Source of the DNA: Gnetum montanum
Lineage: Eukaryota > Streptophyta > Gnetopsida > Gnetales > Gnetaceae
Length of the DNA stretch: 64,000 bases
NCBI GenBank assembly: GCA_015680685.1
Contig: MNCI01026460.1
Coordinates: forward strand, 179,037-243,036
Reading direction: 5' to 3'
The notes beneath the pieces were generated by a model. The model saw only the letters and a list, made by a program, of their open reading frames with translations. It ran no database searches and was not told the origin of the DNA. Positions within the stretch are counted from its first letter, which is position 1. Each line of letters starts with the position of its first letter. Both the position numbers and the translations under genes were made by a program. Positions 1-12,000 of this stretch are shown here, in pieces.

Positions 1-553
1 TAGCCTTATCATCCCTATTACCCCCCTTGGCATTTGTGAGCCTAGAATGTCAACGTTACCCCTTTGGAATCCCCAAATCTCAACATGGAGCATCTTGATA
101 GCCTCTATTCTTCACATCTTCCAAACCCACCAGTGACCCGAGTTGTAGATTGGGAGTGGTAGTAGAGGAGGTTTGAACTGATCGGGAGTGGCTAAGCATT
201 TGAATCATAGAGTAGATTCTATTTTCTTCAATGAACTTGGAACCCCTTCCTAAGTGAATTCCCCCTTTTAGTCTCCTATGAACACTTTTGTACATATTCT
301 TGAACTCATTCTTTGTTTAATTAATAAAGTGTATATTTTTAGCTTTTGTACAATTTGTGTTCATTTTGGATTTCAAATCTAGAAATTTTTACATTTTTAC
401 AACCCTATTTTGCATCTCTTTCAAGTCCCTGGGTGATATACCAGACCATCCAAGGCACCCTAATCTCATTTTTGGAGGCCCTAGGGATTCGGGGTTGAGG
501 TTGCTACATCAAATCTTTTGATTTTCCAACGATTGATTTCTCTAGTTGCAATA
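1..553 (+). mobile_element. Element A: 3' part of 5' LTR, cut by the window edge
   Basis: The last 150 bases follow the same order as the ends of the C and D LTRs: 'aagtccctg', then 'gaccatccaaggcaccc', then 'attcggggtt', then 'ttttccaacgattga', ending just before a primer-site-like sequence. The closing 'gcaata' would be a decayed 'gctaca'. Bases 1-400 cannot be aligned to the other LTRs by eye and are assigned by position only. An AATAAA lies at 323-328. No TATA box of the family is visible, so the promoter half must lie left of the window. This is the oldest element of the stack, which fits its decay. Confidence 0.65.
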
Positions 554-559
554 GTTTTC

Positions 560-577
560 TTGATGCTAGAAGGAGGG
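560..577 (+). other. Element A primer-binding site, decayed
   Basis: TTGATGCTAGAAGGAGGG lies seven bases past the LTR end. C and D have TGGCGCTAGAAGGAGGG at the same place after the same 'gttttc' spacer. The changes TGGCG to TTGATG include the loss of a CpG. Reverse transcription of the element would be primed here by a tRNA; I do not assign which one. Confidence 0.7.
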
Positions 578-774
578 CCTTTACCCAATTTTTGTGACCA
601 AATTTGTTAGCCATTTTGCCAATGTTGCTCCTAGCTTGAAACTTGCATTCTTTGTAGCAAAAACCTTGAAAACTCGATGATGACCATTTCCCCCTGTGAC
701 AGAAACTCTACAATCGAAGTTGTAGGTGGTTAGGTGTTGAGTTTTTACAACATTTGTTGTGAATTTTGAAAGCA
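578..774 (+). other. Element A leader, first part
   Basis: Untranslated leader after the primer site, interrupted by the solo LTR at 780. No reading frame is conserved with other elements. Short antisense frames here are chance. Confidence 0.5.
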
Positions 775-779
775 AAGCT

Positions 780-1961
780 TGTAGTGATCGAAAAAATTGG
801 TGGCTAGAATGGGAACACCAAGAGGTTCGCTGGTGCATATCTTTGACCGTACGTCTGCATGAGGGCCTACTAGAAATGGAGGCAGCATGCCCAGAATGGT
901 CTTGTCAATCAAACTAGGACTTACAAGGTGTTATACCAAAACATATGTTAAGGGTTTACATGATGTTTGTAGCATTCACGATGTCAACTAAGGTGACCAT
1001 AGTTGAGGTTTCTTGTGAAAAATGGTAGTGCAATGTGTGAGTATGTGTGGAAAAATGGGGAAAGTACAAGTAAATGCTAGGATGCAAGATAAATTGCTAA
1101 AAAATGCATGAAAAATAAGTGAGAGAGAAAGTGGCACCACCCCAAATGGGGGGAGCATAGTTAACTACAAGAAAGATGAGGAGGTATGCAGTGTACAAAT
1201 AGCCACAATAGGCAGCATAGTCATAGTCTTAGGGTATGTGGGCTACAAAGATTGATGTTTGCCATGAAGTCCATGCCTATTGGGTTGGTTGATGCGATGT
1301 CCCATGGGCTGTAGTGGGCTACAATGTCCCAAGTGAAGTGCAATGGTGATAGGTGCTTGCTTAAAGTTTTCCAAAATGCTAAGTGCACTCAAATGCAAAG
1401 ATTGCTAAGAATTCAAATGTTCAAATTTTCCAATCGAATGAAAGAATTGCCAACCCCTAAAACATGAAATTCTAGGGTATTTATAGGTTTAGGATTGTCA
1501 TGAATTATAGATCAGATGCCATGTGATGAAGGGGTAGTTGGGACTACACTGCACCCAACTACGCTCCCAGTGAAGCAAATGGTGTTTTGCTGGTGTGCTT
1601 TAATGAACCCTATGAAATTGCCACACTATGACTATGCTACCAAGAATGCATGTGCAAGTGTTGAACAGACCACAATGTATATGAAAACAATGCAAAATAG
1701 TGTAGTTTTGGAGACTACGCTTTAGGACTATGTTATTCACTCTCTTGAGTGGTGTGAGTGTAGGTACAATTTTGGTACAAATGGGAGATGCTAAATAAAT
1801 TTAAATTTCTAATCTTGCTTGCCAAAGGTGTGCTGGAGTTGATGTAGACTACGTTGCCAAAGGTGGAGCATAGTCTGACACTTGGAGAAAATTTGCCTCA
1901 AGTTGACACTTTAGACAAATTTTTGGTCAAGATATGGTGTCTCAAATTTGGTGGTGTTTCA
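780..1961 (-). mobile_element. Solo LTR of family B with 5-bp target duplication
   Basis: On the minus strand it starts TGAAACACCACCAAATTTG and ends CACTACA, like the LTRs of element B. The flanks carry a perfect duplication AAGCT at 775-779 and 1962-1966. Length is 1182 bp against 1628 bp for B's intact LTR. No internal sequence remains, so it is best explained as a full insertion into A's leader reduced to one LTR by LTR-LTR recombination. Confidence 0.85.
1478..1485 (-). promoter_or_regulatory. TATA box of the solo LTR
   Basis: Minus strand reads TATAAATA within 'ctataaataccctag', at the same relative place as TATA boxes in the B, C and D LTRs. Likely RNA start signal of the family. Confidence 0.6.
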
Positions 1962-2144
1962 AAGCTAACATTGATCATCCACATTCAAACATTCCATCTC
2001 TTGTTGTCATTTTGATAGCAAAACCAATGTTGGTGTGACACCAACCATAAATACTTTTCCCCTTCCATATTATGGAATTTAGCATCTTGTCAAAACCATT
2101 TTTAGAAAGTTTTAGGTTTCCATTTTGACTATCAGCATGGAAGG

Positions 2145-2577
2145 TAGCTAGGAGGCCAGTGTGGGTGAAGCTTGGTGTTAATGTTTTCAACTTTCTATTT
2201 CTAGCAAAAGGGGTGTACCCCCCTTTAGCTTCCACTTACTACTTATAGTAAGTGATCCATTTTTGGCCATGTTTGCTTATCTTCACTAGATTTAAACTTT
2301 GTGGCAATTTCAATTACTAGACTTTGCATTCTTTTCTCCACCTTTCTAATGGCTTTCACTCTCCTTTCACCAACATTGGTTTTGGAAGGTATGAGATCTC
2401 CCCCATCTCACCCCTCCTTTCCCCCTACCACATCTAGGGATGTGACAGCTAGGAAGCTAGCATGGGTGAAGTTTTCTAACATCTTTTCACCTTATCATTT
2501 TTAGTAAAGGGGTATACCTCCATGACCCCCACTTACTATTTATAGTAAGTACTCAATTTTAGCCATTTTTACTTCTT
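2145..2577 (+). repeat. Duplicated segment in element A leader with hairpin
   Basis: A segment of about 130 bp occurs twice, about 300 bp apart (from 2145 and from 2447). Shared landmarks in order: 'agctagga', 'gggtgaag', 'tttctagcaaaaggggt' or its decayed form, 'cacttactatttatagtaag', 'ttagccat'. Each copy contains an inverted repeat ACTTACTA...TAGTAAGT at 2234-2253 and 2531-2550. The remaining leader (1967-2144 and 2578-2653) shows nothing else recognisable. Confidence 0.7.
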
Positions 2578-2653
2578 TTAACCATTTTTGAATACCACCT
2601 CTTAGGATTTACTTCTATTTTCCCCTTTTATAGCTTATCTTAAGCCATATAGC

Positions 2654-2734
2654 CATGTCTCTCTCACAATCGACCAAGTTACCTTACAACTACATCGACA
2701 ATGGGTCTATTCAACAACACATGAGGGTTTATAA
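2654..2734 (+). pseudogene. Element A gag, N-terminal piece before B insertion
   Basis: An ATG at 2654 opens a frame beginning MSLSQSTKL that runs to the B insertion at 2735. Past B and one copy of its target duplication, the same frame continues at 53303 into a segment containing RKSLRLR, matching RRSLRLQ at the same place in D's gag. That in-frame continuation is the reason for choosing this start. Gag would form the virus-like particle in the cytoplasm. Confidence 0.7.
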
Positions 2735-4362
2735 TGTAGTGATCAAAAATGTCAGTGGATAGAATAGTCATGCTGAGGGGTCTGCAGTTGCGGTACAGCC
2801 CTAACCCCACCCCCTTCCAAAGGATCATTGTTGGAGGGGGGAAAATAATGGTGGAGTGCCTAGGATGGTCTTGTCGATCAAATCGGGACTTATAGAGTGT
2901 TTTGATGAATGAGTGCTAGGGGTTTGCACAATGTTTTCAGTGGTATTGGGGCCGACTAAGCTTGAGCATAACAGGGTTTCTCAGTGTGAGAACGATGGTG
3001 AAAACGTGCAAATATGTGCAAAATAGCACAAAATGTGAGTTCAATGCTAATTACCAAAGAAAATATGTGAAAATGTAAAGGAGTTTGAGGGAGGAAGAAT
3101 GGCATTACCCTAAATGGGGGGAGCATAGTAATTGCAAAGGAGAGGTGAGGAGGTACGTAGTGTACAGATAGGTGCAGTAGGTAGCATAGTCACAATCTCT
3201 AGGGTGTTTAGGCTATGAAAATTAACATTTGTTGTGAAGTCTATGCCTATTGGATTGGTTGCCATAGTGTCTTGCGGGCTATAGTGTGCTATGGTGTGTC
3301 GGGCAATGATGCAAAGGTGTTTCCAAGGTGTTAAGTGCTTAAAGTTTTAATTTTTCCAACTGTGCCTTTTGATTTTTGCCAACCAACTGATTCAAAATGC
3401 TAACCCCTAAAATGTGAAGCACTAGGATATTTATAGGCTTAAGGTTAGCATGAATCACAAATTGGACACCACATGCCAAAAGCGGTAGTTGGGACTATGT
3501 TAGACCCAACTGCTCTCCCGCTAGAGCAACTTGTGCTATGCTTTGGTGTGCTTCAATGGCCCCAAAAAGATTGCTAGACTATGAATATGTTTCCAAGACT
3601 GCATGTGCTAAAGTTGAAAAGACCGCAATGTGCTTGCAAATAGTGCAATTTGGAGGTTATGCTCTAGGACTATGCTCTCCCCTCTTTCGAGTGGGGTTGA
3701 GCGTAGTTATAATTTGGGACAAGTGGGGGGGTGCAAAAGAGATGCAAATTGTTGATCTTACTTATTGGGGGAGTGTTGAGCTAAGATAGAGGTCGATGCT
3801 AAGCTCTAGAAGCTTTTGGAGGCTGTTTTTCATTACTATGCTAGCTATGCTTTGGAGCGTAGCCCAAAAGTTAGGAAAATTCTATAAAAATTAAAGTCCA
3901 GTGTTGGCTATGCTAGCTACACTTTGGAGTGTAGTAGGAGAGAGTAAGGGTGTAGCACTGATACTTTGAAAAAATTTGGTAAAACTTGCAGTCCCCATCT
4001 AGGTTATGTTGGCTATGCTCTAGAGTGTAGTAGGAGGGGTAGCCTCAGAAGTTAGAAAATCTACCAAATTTTTTCTTCTATTTTGAGCTAGTTTGATGGC
4101 TTCTAGCTTGACACTTAGGCAAACTGGCCACTAAAGTGGATGCTATGTTGACTACGCTCTAGAGTGTAGCAGGGAGCATAGCACAACACTTAGAAAATTT
4201 TTTGCAACTATTGTTGACACTTAGAAAATTTTGCAAATCTAGTTCTATGCTACATGTTATGCTGACTACGCTCTAGAGCATACTCCTAACAATGGGAGCA
4301 TGGACCAAACACTTAAAAAATTTGTAGTTGAGGTGCTATCACCCAAATTTGGTGGTGTTTCA
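2735..4362 (-). repeat. Element B 3' LTR
   Basis: 1628 bp. On the minus strand it runs from TGAAACACCACCAAATTTGG to GATCACTACA, with the polypurine tract directly outside its start. It matches the solo LTR at 780-1961 throughout and the truncated B LTR at 52491-53297 over its first half. It holds a series of palindromes derived from CTACGCTCTAGAGCGTAG (for example 3917-3934, 4153-4170). Confidence 0.9.
3428..3435 (-). promoter_or_regulatory. TATA box of B 3' LTR
   Basis: Minus strand TATAAATA in 'ctataaatatcctag', same setting as in the solo LTR. Confidence 0.6.
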
Positions 4363-4381
4363 TTGGCCCCTCTTTGTTGAC
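4363..4381 (-). other. Element B polypurine tract
   Basis: Minus strand GTCAACAAAGAGGGGCCAA directly before the 3' LTR. The tracts of C and D are nearly identical (AACAAAGAGGGG, AACAAAGAGGGA). It primes plus-strand DNA synthesis. Confidence 0.85.
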
Positions 4382-5229
4382 ATATAGAGGAGTGGCCCAA
4401 GAGACATCGAAAAAGAACCCAAAACACCACAACAATCACAACACCAACATTGCTCATTAGTACTTGATTGGATGGTGCTTCGTTGGGCTAGAGAGTGCTA
4501 AGGGAAATGATATGCTAAGGGTAATGGATATGGGAATTGGCTTGTGATAGCAAAGAAGGAGTGAGATGTAAATAGTGTATTATGCTACAAGATGCATAGT
4601 TAGCACGACTAATGATGATTATGGTACCAGGGTGGCTTGTCATAGAAACGATGACCTTTTGTTGGAATGCTTGTGAGAGAGCCATCGCCCATAGCATCAG
4701 ACTATCTTACCCTTAACATGTTAACCTCTCGACGAAGTGCTTATGAGAAGGATGATGTAGATTTAGGGTTGGACTAGTTGCAAAATTGCAACTTTATTAA
4801 ATTCTACTTGGGGACATATTTTACCCTCCTACTTTACCTTTTTTTTTGAGTTTTACACTTTTTTGCTTTTTTTCTTTGCAAAATGCTAACTGCAAGATGC
4901 TTATCATTGAGTGGACTACATGCCACTCGACAAGCTTTGCTTAGAGGCAACTATGTTGCGTTTGTAGGACATGTGTTTCCTCCCTAGGATGAGTCATGTT
5001 ACATTTTCTTGGGCTTTGACTGACCCATAGAGGCTTCCCATGAGATGAGTTGCATTATGTCTATCATGGGTTCTGCAATCAATTGAAAGAAGGGTGCCAT
5101 GTGCATTGGAGAAGCTTGTAGCGAACGTTAGGAAATGTAAAGTAAAGGGATAGCTGTGAATAGGCTATAGTGGGGTAATAGGGATGTGCACTCTTGAGTG
5201 GCTTGGTGAGTTTGACTAGGCACATTAGA
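4382..5229 (-). other. Element B 3' untranslated region
   Basis: Between integrase and the polypurine tract. Frames here are short and unrelated to known proteins. The clear tandem repeat seen at this place in C and D is not evident. Confidence 0.5.
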
Positions 5230-6210
5230 GCAATGTGGTGACTTGCTGCTTAAGGTTGATTGTTCTTAACTCATCATTCTAAACCTCATCAATGAAGCTC
5301 AAGAGGATCATGTGGAGTGATGGGACCTACAATTCAAGAGGAAAAATTGCTTCAGACCCATACATAAGGCTATATGTCATCTTACCTATTGTTGTTCTAC
5401 GTGTTGTGCGGTAGGCCCATAGTGCATAGACCGGCTACTTGTGCCATCATCATTTGATGTTGCTAAGCATCTTCTTTAGAAGGCTAACGATGACCTCATT
5501 TGTAACCTTTGCCTAGCCATTCACCTATCGATAGTATGACAATGAAAAGAAATGCTTAATTCCAAGGTGCTCATAGAAGGCTTTGGTTTTTACATTGCTA
5601 AACTATGGCATGTTATTTGTGACTATAGTTATGGGTAAACCAAATTGGGTCACTATGTTGTCAAGGATGAATTTGCAAACCTATTGCGATGTTGTCTTCC
5701 TAAGGAAAATAGCTTCAACCCACTTGGTAAAGTATTTAGTTGTGGTTATGATGAAGCTATGTCCTGTGGAAGACTTAGGTGTGATAGGGCCTATGATATC
5801 CAACTCCCAACATTGGAATAGCCACATGATCTATATGGTATGTAGTTTAGTGGGTGGCACGTGCATTAAATTGCCATGCTATTGATACACATCACACATT
5901 TTGACCTTAAAAATGTAATCGTGCTCCATGTAAGGCTAATAGTAGCCTAAACATTTGATTTTCGATGCCATTGCCCTATGTGCTATGTGACCTCCGCACA
6001 GTCCCTCATGGACTTGATCAACAATCATTTGCACTTTGCTATTGCTAATGTAGGTTAGTAGTATGCCATTGTAGGATCTATGATATAGTGTGTTATCACC
6101 TATGAGGACCTACTACTATAACCATTTTTGCATTGCATCCTTGTAGGTAGTGGTTAGATGCTGTAGAGGCTCACCCTGTTGAAGGTATGCCTTAATGTCA
6201 TCGTACCATT
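5230..6210 (-). pseudogene. Element B integrase remnant
   Basis: Integrase inserts the cDNA into the chromosome. On the minus strand the order is VHEGLCGGH (near 6000), a zinc-finger region with KCLGYYWPYMEHD and a CDVYQ-type second half (CDTCQ in D, so one Cys is lost), then LDIIGPITPKS with the first catalytic Asp (near 5800). ILDNIVTQFGLP follows, then VTNN where TDN is expected, and AYRTTRRTTIG plus YGSEAIFPLEL near the end. The frame has several stops. The C-terminal part fades near 5230. Confidence 0.8.
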
Positions 6211-6249
6211 GTTGTGTGTGAGTTGTGCTTATTGTAGCTATGAATGCAA

Positions 6250-6870
6250 TGTCAGTTGTCTATGTAATAGGTTTGGTGCAATCCATTACTGAGGAAAGAA
6301 AGGCATGAAACATGTTAGGTGCAATGCTTAAGGCTAACGTCGCTAATGCATCAACAATGTCATTCTCATTATAGGGAATATGTTGGATATTTGTAGTTGT
6401 AAATTGTTTTAGCAAGTGCTTTGTCAAGTCCCAGTAAGGTTGTAAAGTGTTGTGCTTTGCAAGCATAAGGCTTTGTAACTTGGTTAACAACTAACGGCGA
6501 ATCACCTTAGATTGCTAGGTTTTGGATTCCTATGTTGCAAGCTGCTAAGATGCCTCTAAGGAGACCTTTGTACTCTATTACATTATTAGTGCAAGGGAAT
6601 GCAAAATGATAAGTGAAAGGTTAGATCTCCTTAGAGAGAAATGTGATTATGGTAGTGACACTATCCCCTTGAGAGGTTGAAGCACCATCGAAGTGTAAGG
6701 CTACCTTAGAGCTAGTAGGCAGTTGGATGATGTTGCTAACATGCTCATTCAAAAATTCCAGATCTATCATTGCTTGATCATTTACAGGTGAAGCTATGAG
6801 TTGTGTGGCTATTGCTTGACCTTTAGTTGATGCTTGTGCTATGTAGTGTAGGTCAAATTCCATGGTTATT
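6250..6870 (-). pseudogene. Element B second (archaeal-type) RNase H remnant
   Basis: Minus strand shows LHFDGAS (first catalytic Asp, near 6670), CTNNVIEYKGLLRG (Glu motif, near 6560) and GDSPLVVNQ (second Asp, near 6500). This is the pattern of the extra RNase H typical of Tat elements, placed between the standard RNase H and integrase. Frameshifts and stops interrupt it, for instance a stop before GDSPLVV. Confidence 0.8.
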
Positions 6871-7336
6871 GCTTTTCACAATGCAATCCAACTACTTTCA
6901 TAAATGTTCTTAGTGATGGCCTAGGATACATTGCTTTTGTGGATGATATTTATCTAATTACAAAAAAGATAGTGCCTCAACTTCTTAAGTGTGAAGACTA
7001 AGGCAAGATAATTATTTTTCACATTGTTGTATTTTGCTTCATGGGCCACTAGCCCATGGCTTAGGTAGTATACATGGACCTCTGAACCATTGTCTTACTT
7101 TTGGCAAAGTAGAGAAGCAATGGACACGTCAGAGGTCACAAGGTAGATATATAATGGTTTGTCTCCTTGTGGACGGTAGATAGTTAGAGGTTGAGCAAAT
7201 TCCTTTTTAAGGTTTTCAAATGCCTTTTGGCATTGAGTAGTCCACTTGAAATGGACTCCCTTTTTGATCAGATGTTGCATGGGCTGCAACTTGTTAGTCA
7301 ACCGTGTGATAAACCTGTGTAGAATTGCAATCTACC
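6871..7336 (-). pseudogene. Element B RNase H remnant
   Basis: Standard RNase H after RT, which degrades the RNA of the RNA-DNA hybrid. Visible are HFKWTTQCQKAFENLKKE, PLYIYLVTSDVSIASLLCQ and, less clear, the region near 6930-6990. It aligns with the same segment in C and D. Confidence 0.75.
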
Positions 7337-8500
7337 TTATAACCCATGTAGCTCCTTAAGGTTAGTTGGAAAGGCTAAGTTGATAATGGCCTTAACCTTA
7401 TCGAGGTCTATGTGTATGCTTAGTTCTGATACTATGAAACCTAGCATGCAATCTGTCTTGATGTCAAAGACATACTTCTTAGGATTCAATCTAAGGTCAT
7501 GTCTTAGGTAGTGTTCGAGCACATGGCCTAAGTCATCTACATGGTTGTGTGGCACCTTGGACTTAATTGCTATGTCATTAATGTAGTTATTAAGAAAATT
7601 TAACAAGAAATTGATAAAGATGTACATCATGGCACATTGATAGGTTGCTTCTACGTTTTTTAGTTCTAAAGGCATCATTGTGTAGTAGAATGTATCCCAA
7701 GGGGTTATGAAGGTAGTACTGAGCTAATGCTCTGGGTTGATCTAAATCTGGTTGTACTGGAGAATCCATCCATAAAGGACAAAAAGGCATGACCAGTTGT
7801 AGTATTGGCCAATTGATCAATACTAGGCAATGGGAAATCATCTTTAATGGTGACCTTGTTCAAGTCCTGAAAGTTTATGTAAATGCCTATGCTTTCATTT
7901 TTCTTAGGTACAACCATGATGTTGGAGACCTAGTCGATGTAGTCAATTTCCCAGATGAAATTAGCATAGTAGAGCCTAGTAATTTCATTGCAGACTTCCA
8001 ACACCATCTCAAGCCTAACCTTATAAGATTTCTGCTTAACTGGTTTTGTGCAAGGATTGAGGATTATATTGTACTGCACTATGTGAGGATCTAGGCTTGG
8101 CATGTCTTCATAAGACCATGCGAATGTCTTGATATTATCATTGAGGACTTTGGTGATGCTCTAGGTATGTTGAGGCTTTAACAAGGAACTAAGTTTTAAT
8201 GTTTTTACCTCACCACTAAGTGTTGCTATAGGGACTTCAATGAGGGGATCCTTAGTGATGTCACCTACCTCTAGATCTAGAGCTTTGACTAGATAGTTTG
8301 GCCAGTCTAGTGGCGCTTCTATGGATGTTATGTGTTCATCATAGGCCATGGGCTCAAGGTCTAGGCATTTGGTATTAATGCATTGCATGAAGTCACTATG
8401 GGATCTAGTGAGGACCAGAGGTGAGTGAAGATGCTTGTACATGCTCATGTTGTAATCCTGCCAAAAATCCTGCAAAATAACTAGAAAGAATGTCACGTCG
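7337..8500 (-). pseudogene. Element B reverse transcriptase remnant
   Basis: Copies the element RNA into DNA. Minus strand shows the pre-RT part (LGDITKDPLIEV-like text near 8270), VVPKKN, INFQDLNK (normally FRDLNK) and DDFPLPSIDQL. It continues with LSFMDGFS, a frameshift, MPLELKNVEATYQ and the catalytic box at 7574-7585 reading YIND instead of YVDD. Both catalytic changes are G-to-A on the coding strand. The end of the domain is FPTNLKELHGL near 7340. Confidence 0.85.
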
Positions 8501-8579
8501 CACCAATCTTAATGGAGTTGAAATGCATAAAATAGGGAAAATGATGCAATGAAAATTCACCTAACTGTGCAAATGTGAA

Positions 8580-8730
8580 GTTAGAGAAGTAAGTACAGAA
8601 GCTAGTTTTAGGCCTCGACAAGCCATGGGGTGCCAATTTAAGGCCTTAGTGGATTGTGGTTTGCTAGTTTAAGGTCATAGTAGATCATTAATTATGCAAG
8701 CTGCATTGGTTTAGGTAAGGTTGGGAATGC
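8580..8730 (-). repeat. B short tandem repeat between RT and antisense gene
   Basis: Imperfect units whose sense (minus) strand contains TTAAACTAGCA or TAAAACTAGC, such as 'ctagttttaggcctcgacaagcc', 'aatttaaggccttagtgg' and 'ctagtttaaggtcatagtag' on the plus strand. Same unit type as in C, D and A. Bases 8731-9082 hold nothing else recognisable. Confidence 0.65.
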
Positions 8731-9082
8731 TTGGAACGTGGAGTTAGGCTAGGCATTCATTGAGCAATCAAAAAAATTTAGAAAATTTTGTAAGTCTGGT
8801 TACTGCTAGAGAAATGTTGAAAATTTTCCTAACTCTGGTTGCTATGCTCTATGCCTTGTTACACTTGGAAGAAGTTAGAAAATTTTCCTGAGTGTGGGGC
8901 ACAATCTTGGTAGGTAGCACATTTAATTACCCTGGGAGGATATATATGCATGTTTTACTAAGGGTAAACTATCATTTTTGAAAGTGAAAATGAGAAGTTA
9001 CAGTGCAGCGTGGTTGGAGCAAGGAGTGGAACCTAGAGCATAGCAGCCAAAGAATAGAAGTCAACATGACATGTTGAAGTAA

Positions 9083-12000
9083 ATGTTAGCACCATGGACT
9101 TGTCAACATGGATGAGGAAGAGTGAGCACTGAGATGTCTACCCTAGGCATGTGTGGAGTGGAGGGAGTCACTATCCACCAGGTACGCCACTATGCTCTTC
9201 CCTTTACATAGTTTTTTCTACTTTGTATTTTGTTTCTTTTGCTTTGCCTTGTGTTGGGGTTTGGGCTTTGGGGTAGCCTACCTTGGCAGGGACCACCACC
9301 ATCGTGGTCACGATGGCTACATGGCCAGATGGGAGACAATGTATGTGTGGAAAAAGGATCTTACTGTTTACATTTTTCTTTTTGTGTTGCTACATGGTGA
9401 TGCATGGGCAAGGGGTTTTGCATTTTGGGTTCATTTTGGGCAATGTGACTAAGGTTTTCTACAAAAAATTTTCACCTTTATTGAGGGTCGTAGCATATGG
9501 GAATGGGGGAAAAGGAAAAAATGATGGTTTTGTGGTGGTAGCCAGAGTGACCATGGCCTAGGAGTGAGGGGTTATGAGACCCCCTTGTTCCACTCTCTTT
9601 TTTGTTCCTACCTTTGGGTGTGTAGGATGGGTAACAGTGGAGCGAGAGTGCATTGGGTTTTGTCCCACCATTTTTTTGTTTCTTTTGGGGAGGATGTAGG
9701 TTTGTGCAATGTTGTAATTTTTTATGTGGCCATGACACAAGTGGGGGCAAGGTATAAGGGTTTAGCAAGGTAGGGATGTGAAGGGAACTATTTTTTTCTT
9801 GTGTTCCTTATGGGCTTGAGGCTAGGGCAGGGCGAATGGTGTAGCCATGAGGATGATAGTAGTGGTGGGGAAGTAAAGGGGCAGGAAGAGCCATGATAGG
9901 CCATGGCCATGGCAAGTGCTTCAGCATGTGATGTTAAAGCAAAATAAGGTTAGGTGGCACTGTGAAGGAGGCACGGTGCTTAGGACGAGGGTGAGGGAAA
10001 GGTATTGTAGGGAGTAGGAATGAATAGAAATACCATGAGGCAGAGGGTGCATGGAGTGTTGTGGAGTAGAGGATGCCTTGTAGTGTGGTGAGGGTTGGGA
10101 GGCACAAAGCACCAGAGTGCAGCAAGTTGAGGGGGATGGCTATTAGGGCCACGACTATGATGGGCATTTTGGCGAGTAGTACATGGTGTAGACAACTATG
10201 GCAGGAGTTAGTTTTTTTGTTTCTATGAAATTCTGTGGTGTTTTGGGGCTATGCTCCCAACTGTTAAAATTTTGTTGTTGATTTTTTCATGTTTTGGGGC
10301 TACACTCTCCAAGGAGCATAGCCAATAGTTAAAACAATTTCATGATTTTTTAGGGGCTACGCTCTCTAGGGAGCGTAGTTGATAGTTAGAATTTCTTTTT
10401 GACATTTACTTAGGTTATGCTCCCAGGGAGGGGTATCCTAGCTTTAGAATTTTTTTGGGTATCCTAGGCTACACTGCCCAAAGTTAGGAAAAATTCAAAG
10501 AATTTGCTAAGTGTAGGAATAAAATGCTAAATGCAAAAAATGCTAAGTGTGAGAATACAAAGTGTTAGAATGCCACATGTGAAACAATATGCAAAGTATA
10601 CCAAAGCTTTGTTAAAATGCCAAACATGCCAACTAAACATGCCAAACTAGTAAAACATGCAAACTGAGTTAATGCAAATAATGCAAATGTGGAGTGAAAA
10701 GCTAAGGCTATAGTAGTGTTGTACCCCAATGAGCACCAAGCTCATAAAATGTGTGTTCTAACATCCTATGCTTGTGGGGTCCACAGGGGACCCTAAGAAT
10801 ATATTTTCTGCTAAGTTATGCTCCCTATGTTAACTTTGCTAACTCTGCTAAGTGTAATTTAATGTATTTTTATGCATCCATTGTATACTAACACCCTTTT
10901 TTTGTTGCTTTTGTGGTTGTAAGGTATTGTTGAAGACAATTCTCATTGTGGTGAAGCTTGTTGGCATTCTTTATTATATGAATGAGCCCACACCAAACAT
11001 GCCCACACGAGACATGTATGTGGATCACTAAGCAATATGGTTTTGGCTAGGAGCACGTGAGTTCCTAGAATTTCTGCTCCAATACTTCAATGTGATGATG
11101 TGGTCACACTTAGTAGCGGAAGCTGTTAGTGTCATCATGGAGACATTGTTTCTTGGGGAAAACCAGAGCATTCTAAGGTTCATGTTTGATGAGCCCACTA
11201 CTGGTGATGGCGAAGCAGGAGGTTTAGGCTAAGGCCCTAGGGTCGTTAGGCCTTTGTCTAGGATTTAGCAAATGCCAGAATTTAGTTGTTATAGTAAGAA
11301 TAATGCTCTCTTTATTGCTCGACACATGCATATCCTATTTTACAACCCACCTAGGATAGTGTACTATGTTGGAGGATAAGTATTTCTATGATTTTTGCGT
11401 CCTTTTTTTGGCTATTGGCTCATACTAAGGTGCTAACTACTCATGTTTGTTGCCAAGTTTAGTGTTGATTTGCATGGCCTACATGATGAGGTGGAGGCCT
11501 TGAACTTGACTTGCACTACCTTGAAAGAATTTTCATCCTGCAAGAGCATTTGTGTAAGGGTGGTCAAGTAGATTGGATCCAACTTGGCAGAGTACCCTCA
11601 CTAGTATCCAAAGGCCTACAAGAGGTGCCAAAGCCATGGCTAGCTAGACGTGAAGTTGGTGGATGGTGTACCTAGTGTCAAAGAGGCATTAGTTCCACCA
11701 CCACCATTGCACATACCTTTTTTCTTGCATAAGTAATTTGTTGCTTTTCCATTCTGTGTTTGCTACTCTACCTTTTGCATGACACTAAATTTGCCTTCTT
11801 TGCCTATATTTCTATTATAGTTGCTTCAGGAGAGGTTACAATGGTTGCTATAGAATGCACTGAGGCCACCCTCATCATGAAGTATGATGATGTTGAGGGG
11901 GCGCAACATTGGTTGTGCCAGCAGGCCCCAATAGAGTTAACTAGTAGGATTATGTGAGCTAGGCAAATAGACATTTTATTGGCCCTTATCCTAGGCATTT

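Noticed and set aside
9153-10195. Several overlapping frames of 60-100 codons on both strands
   Set aside because: They lie in the long intron 1 of B's antisense gene and have no counterpart in C or D.
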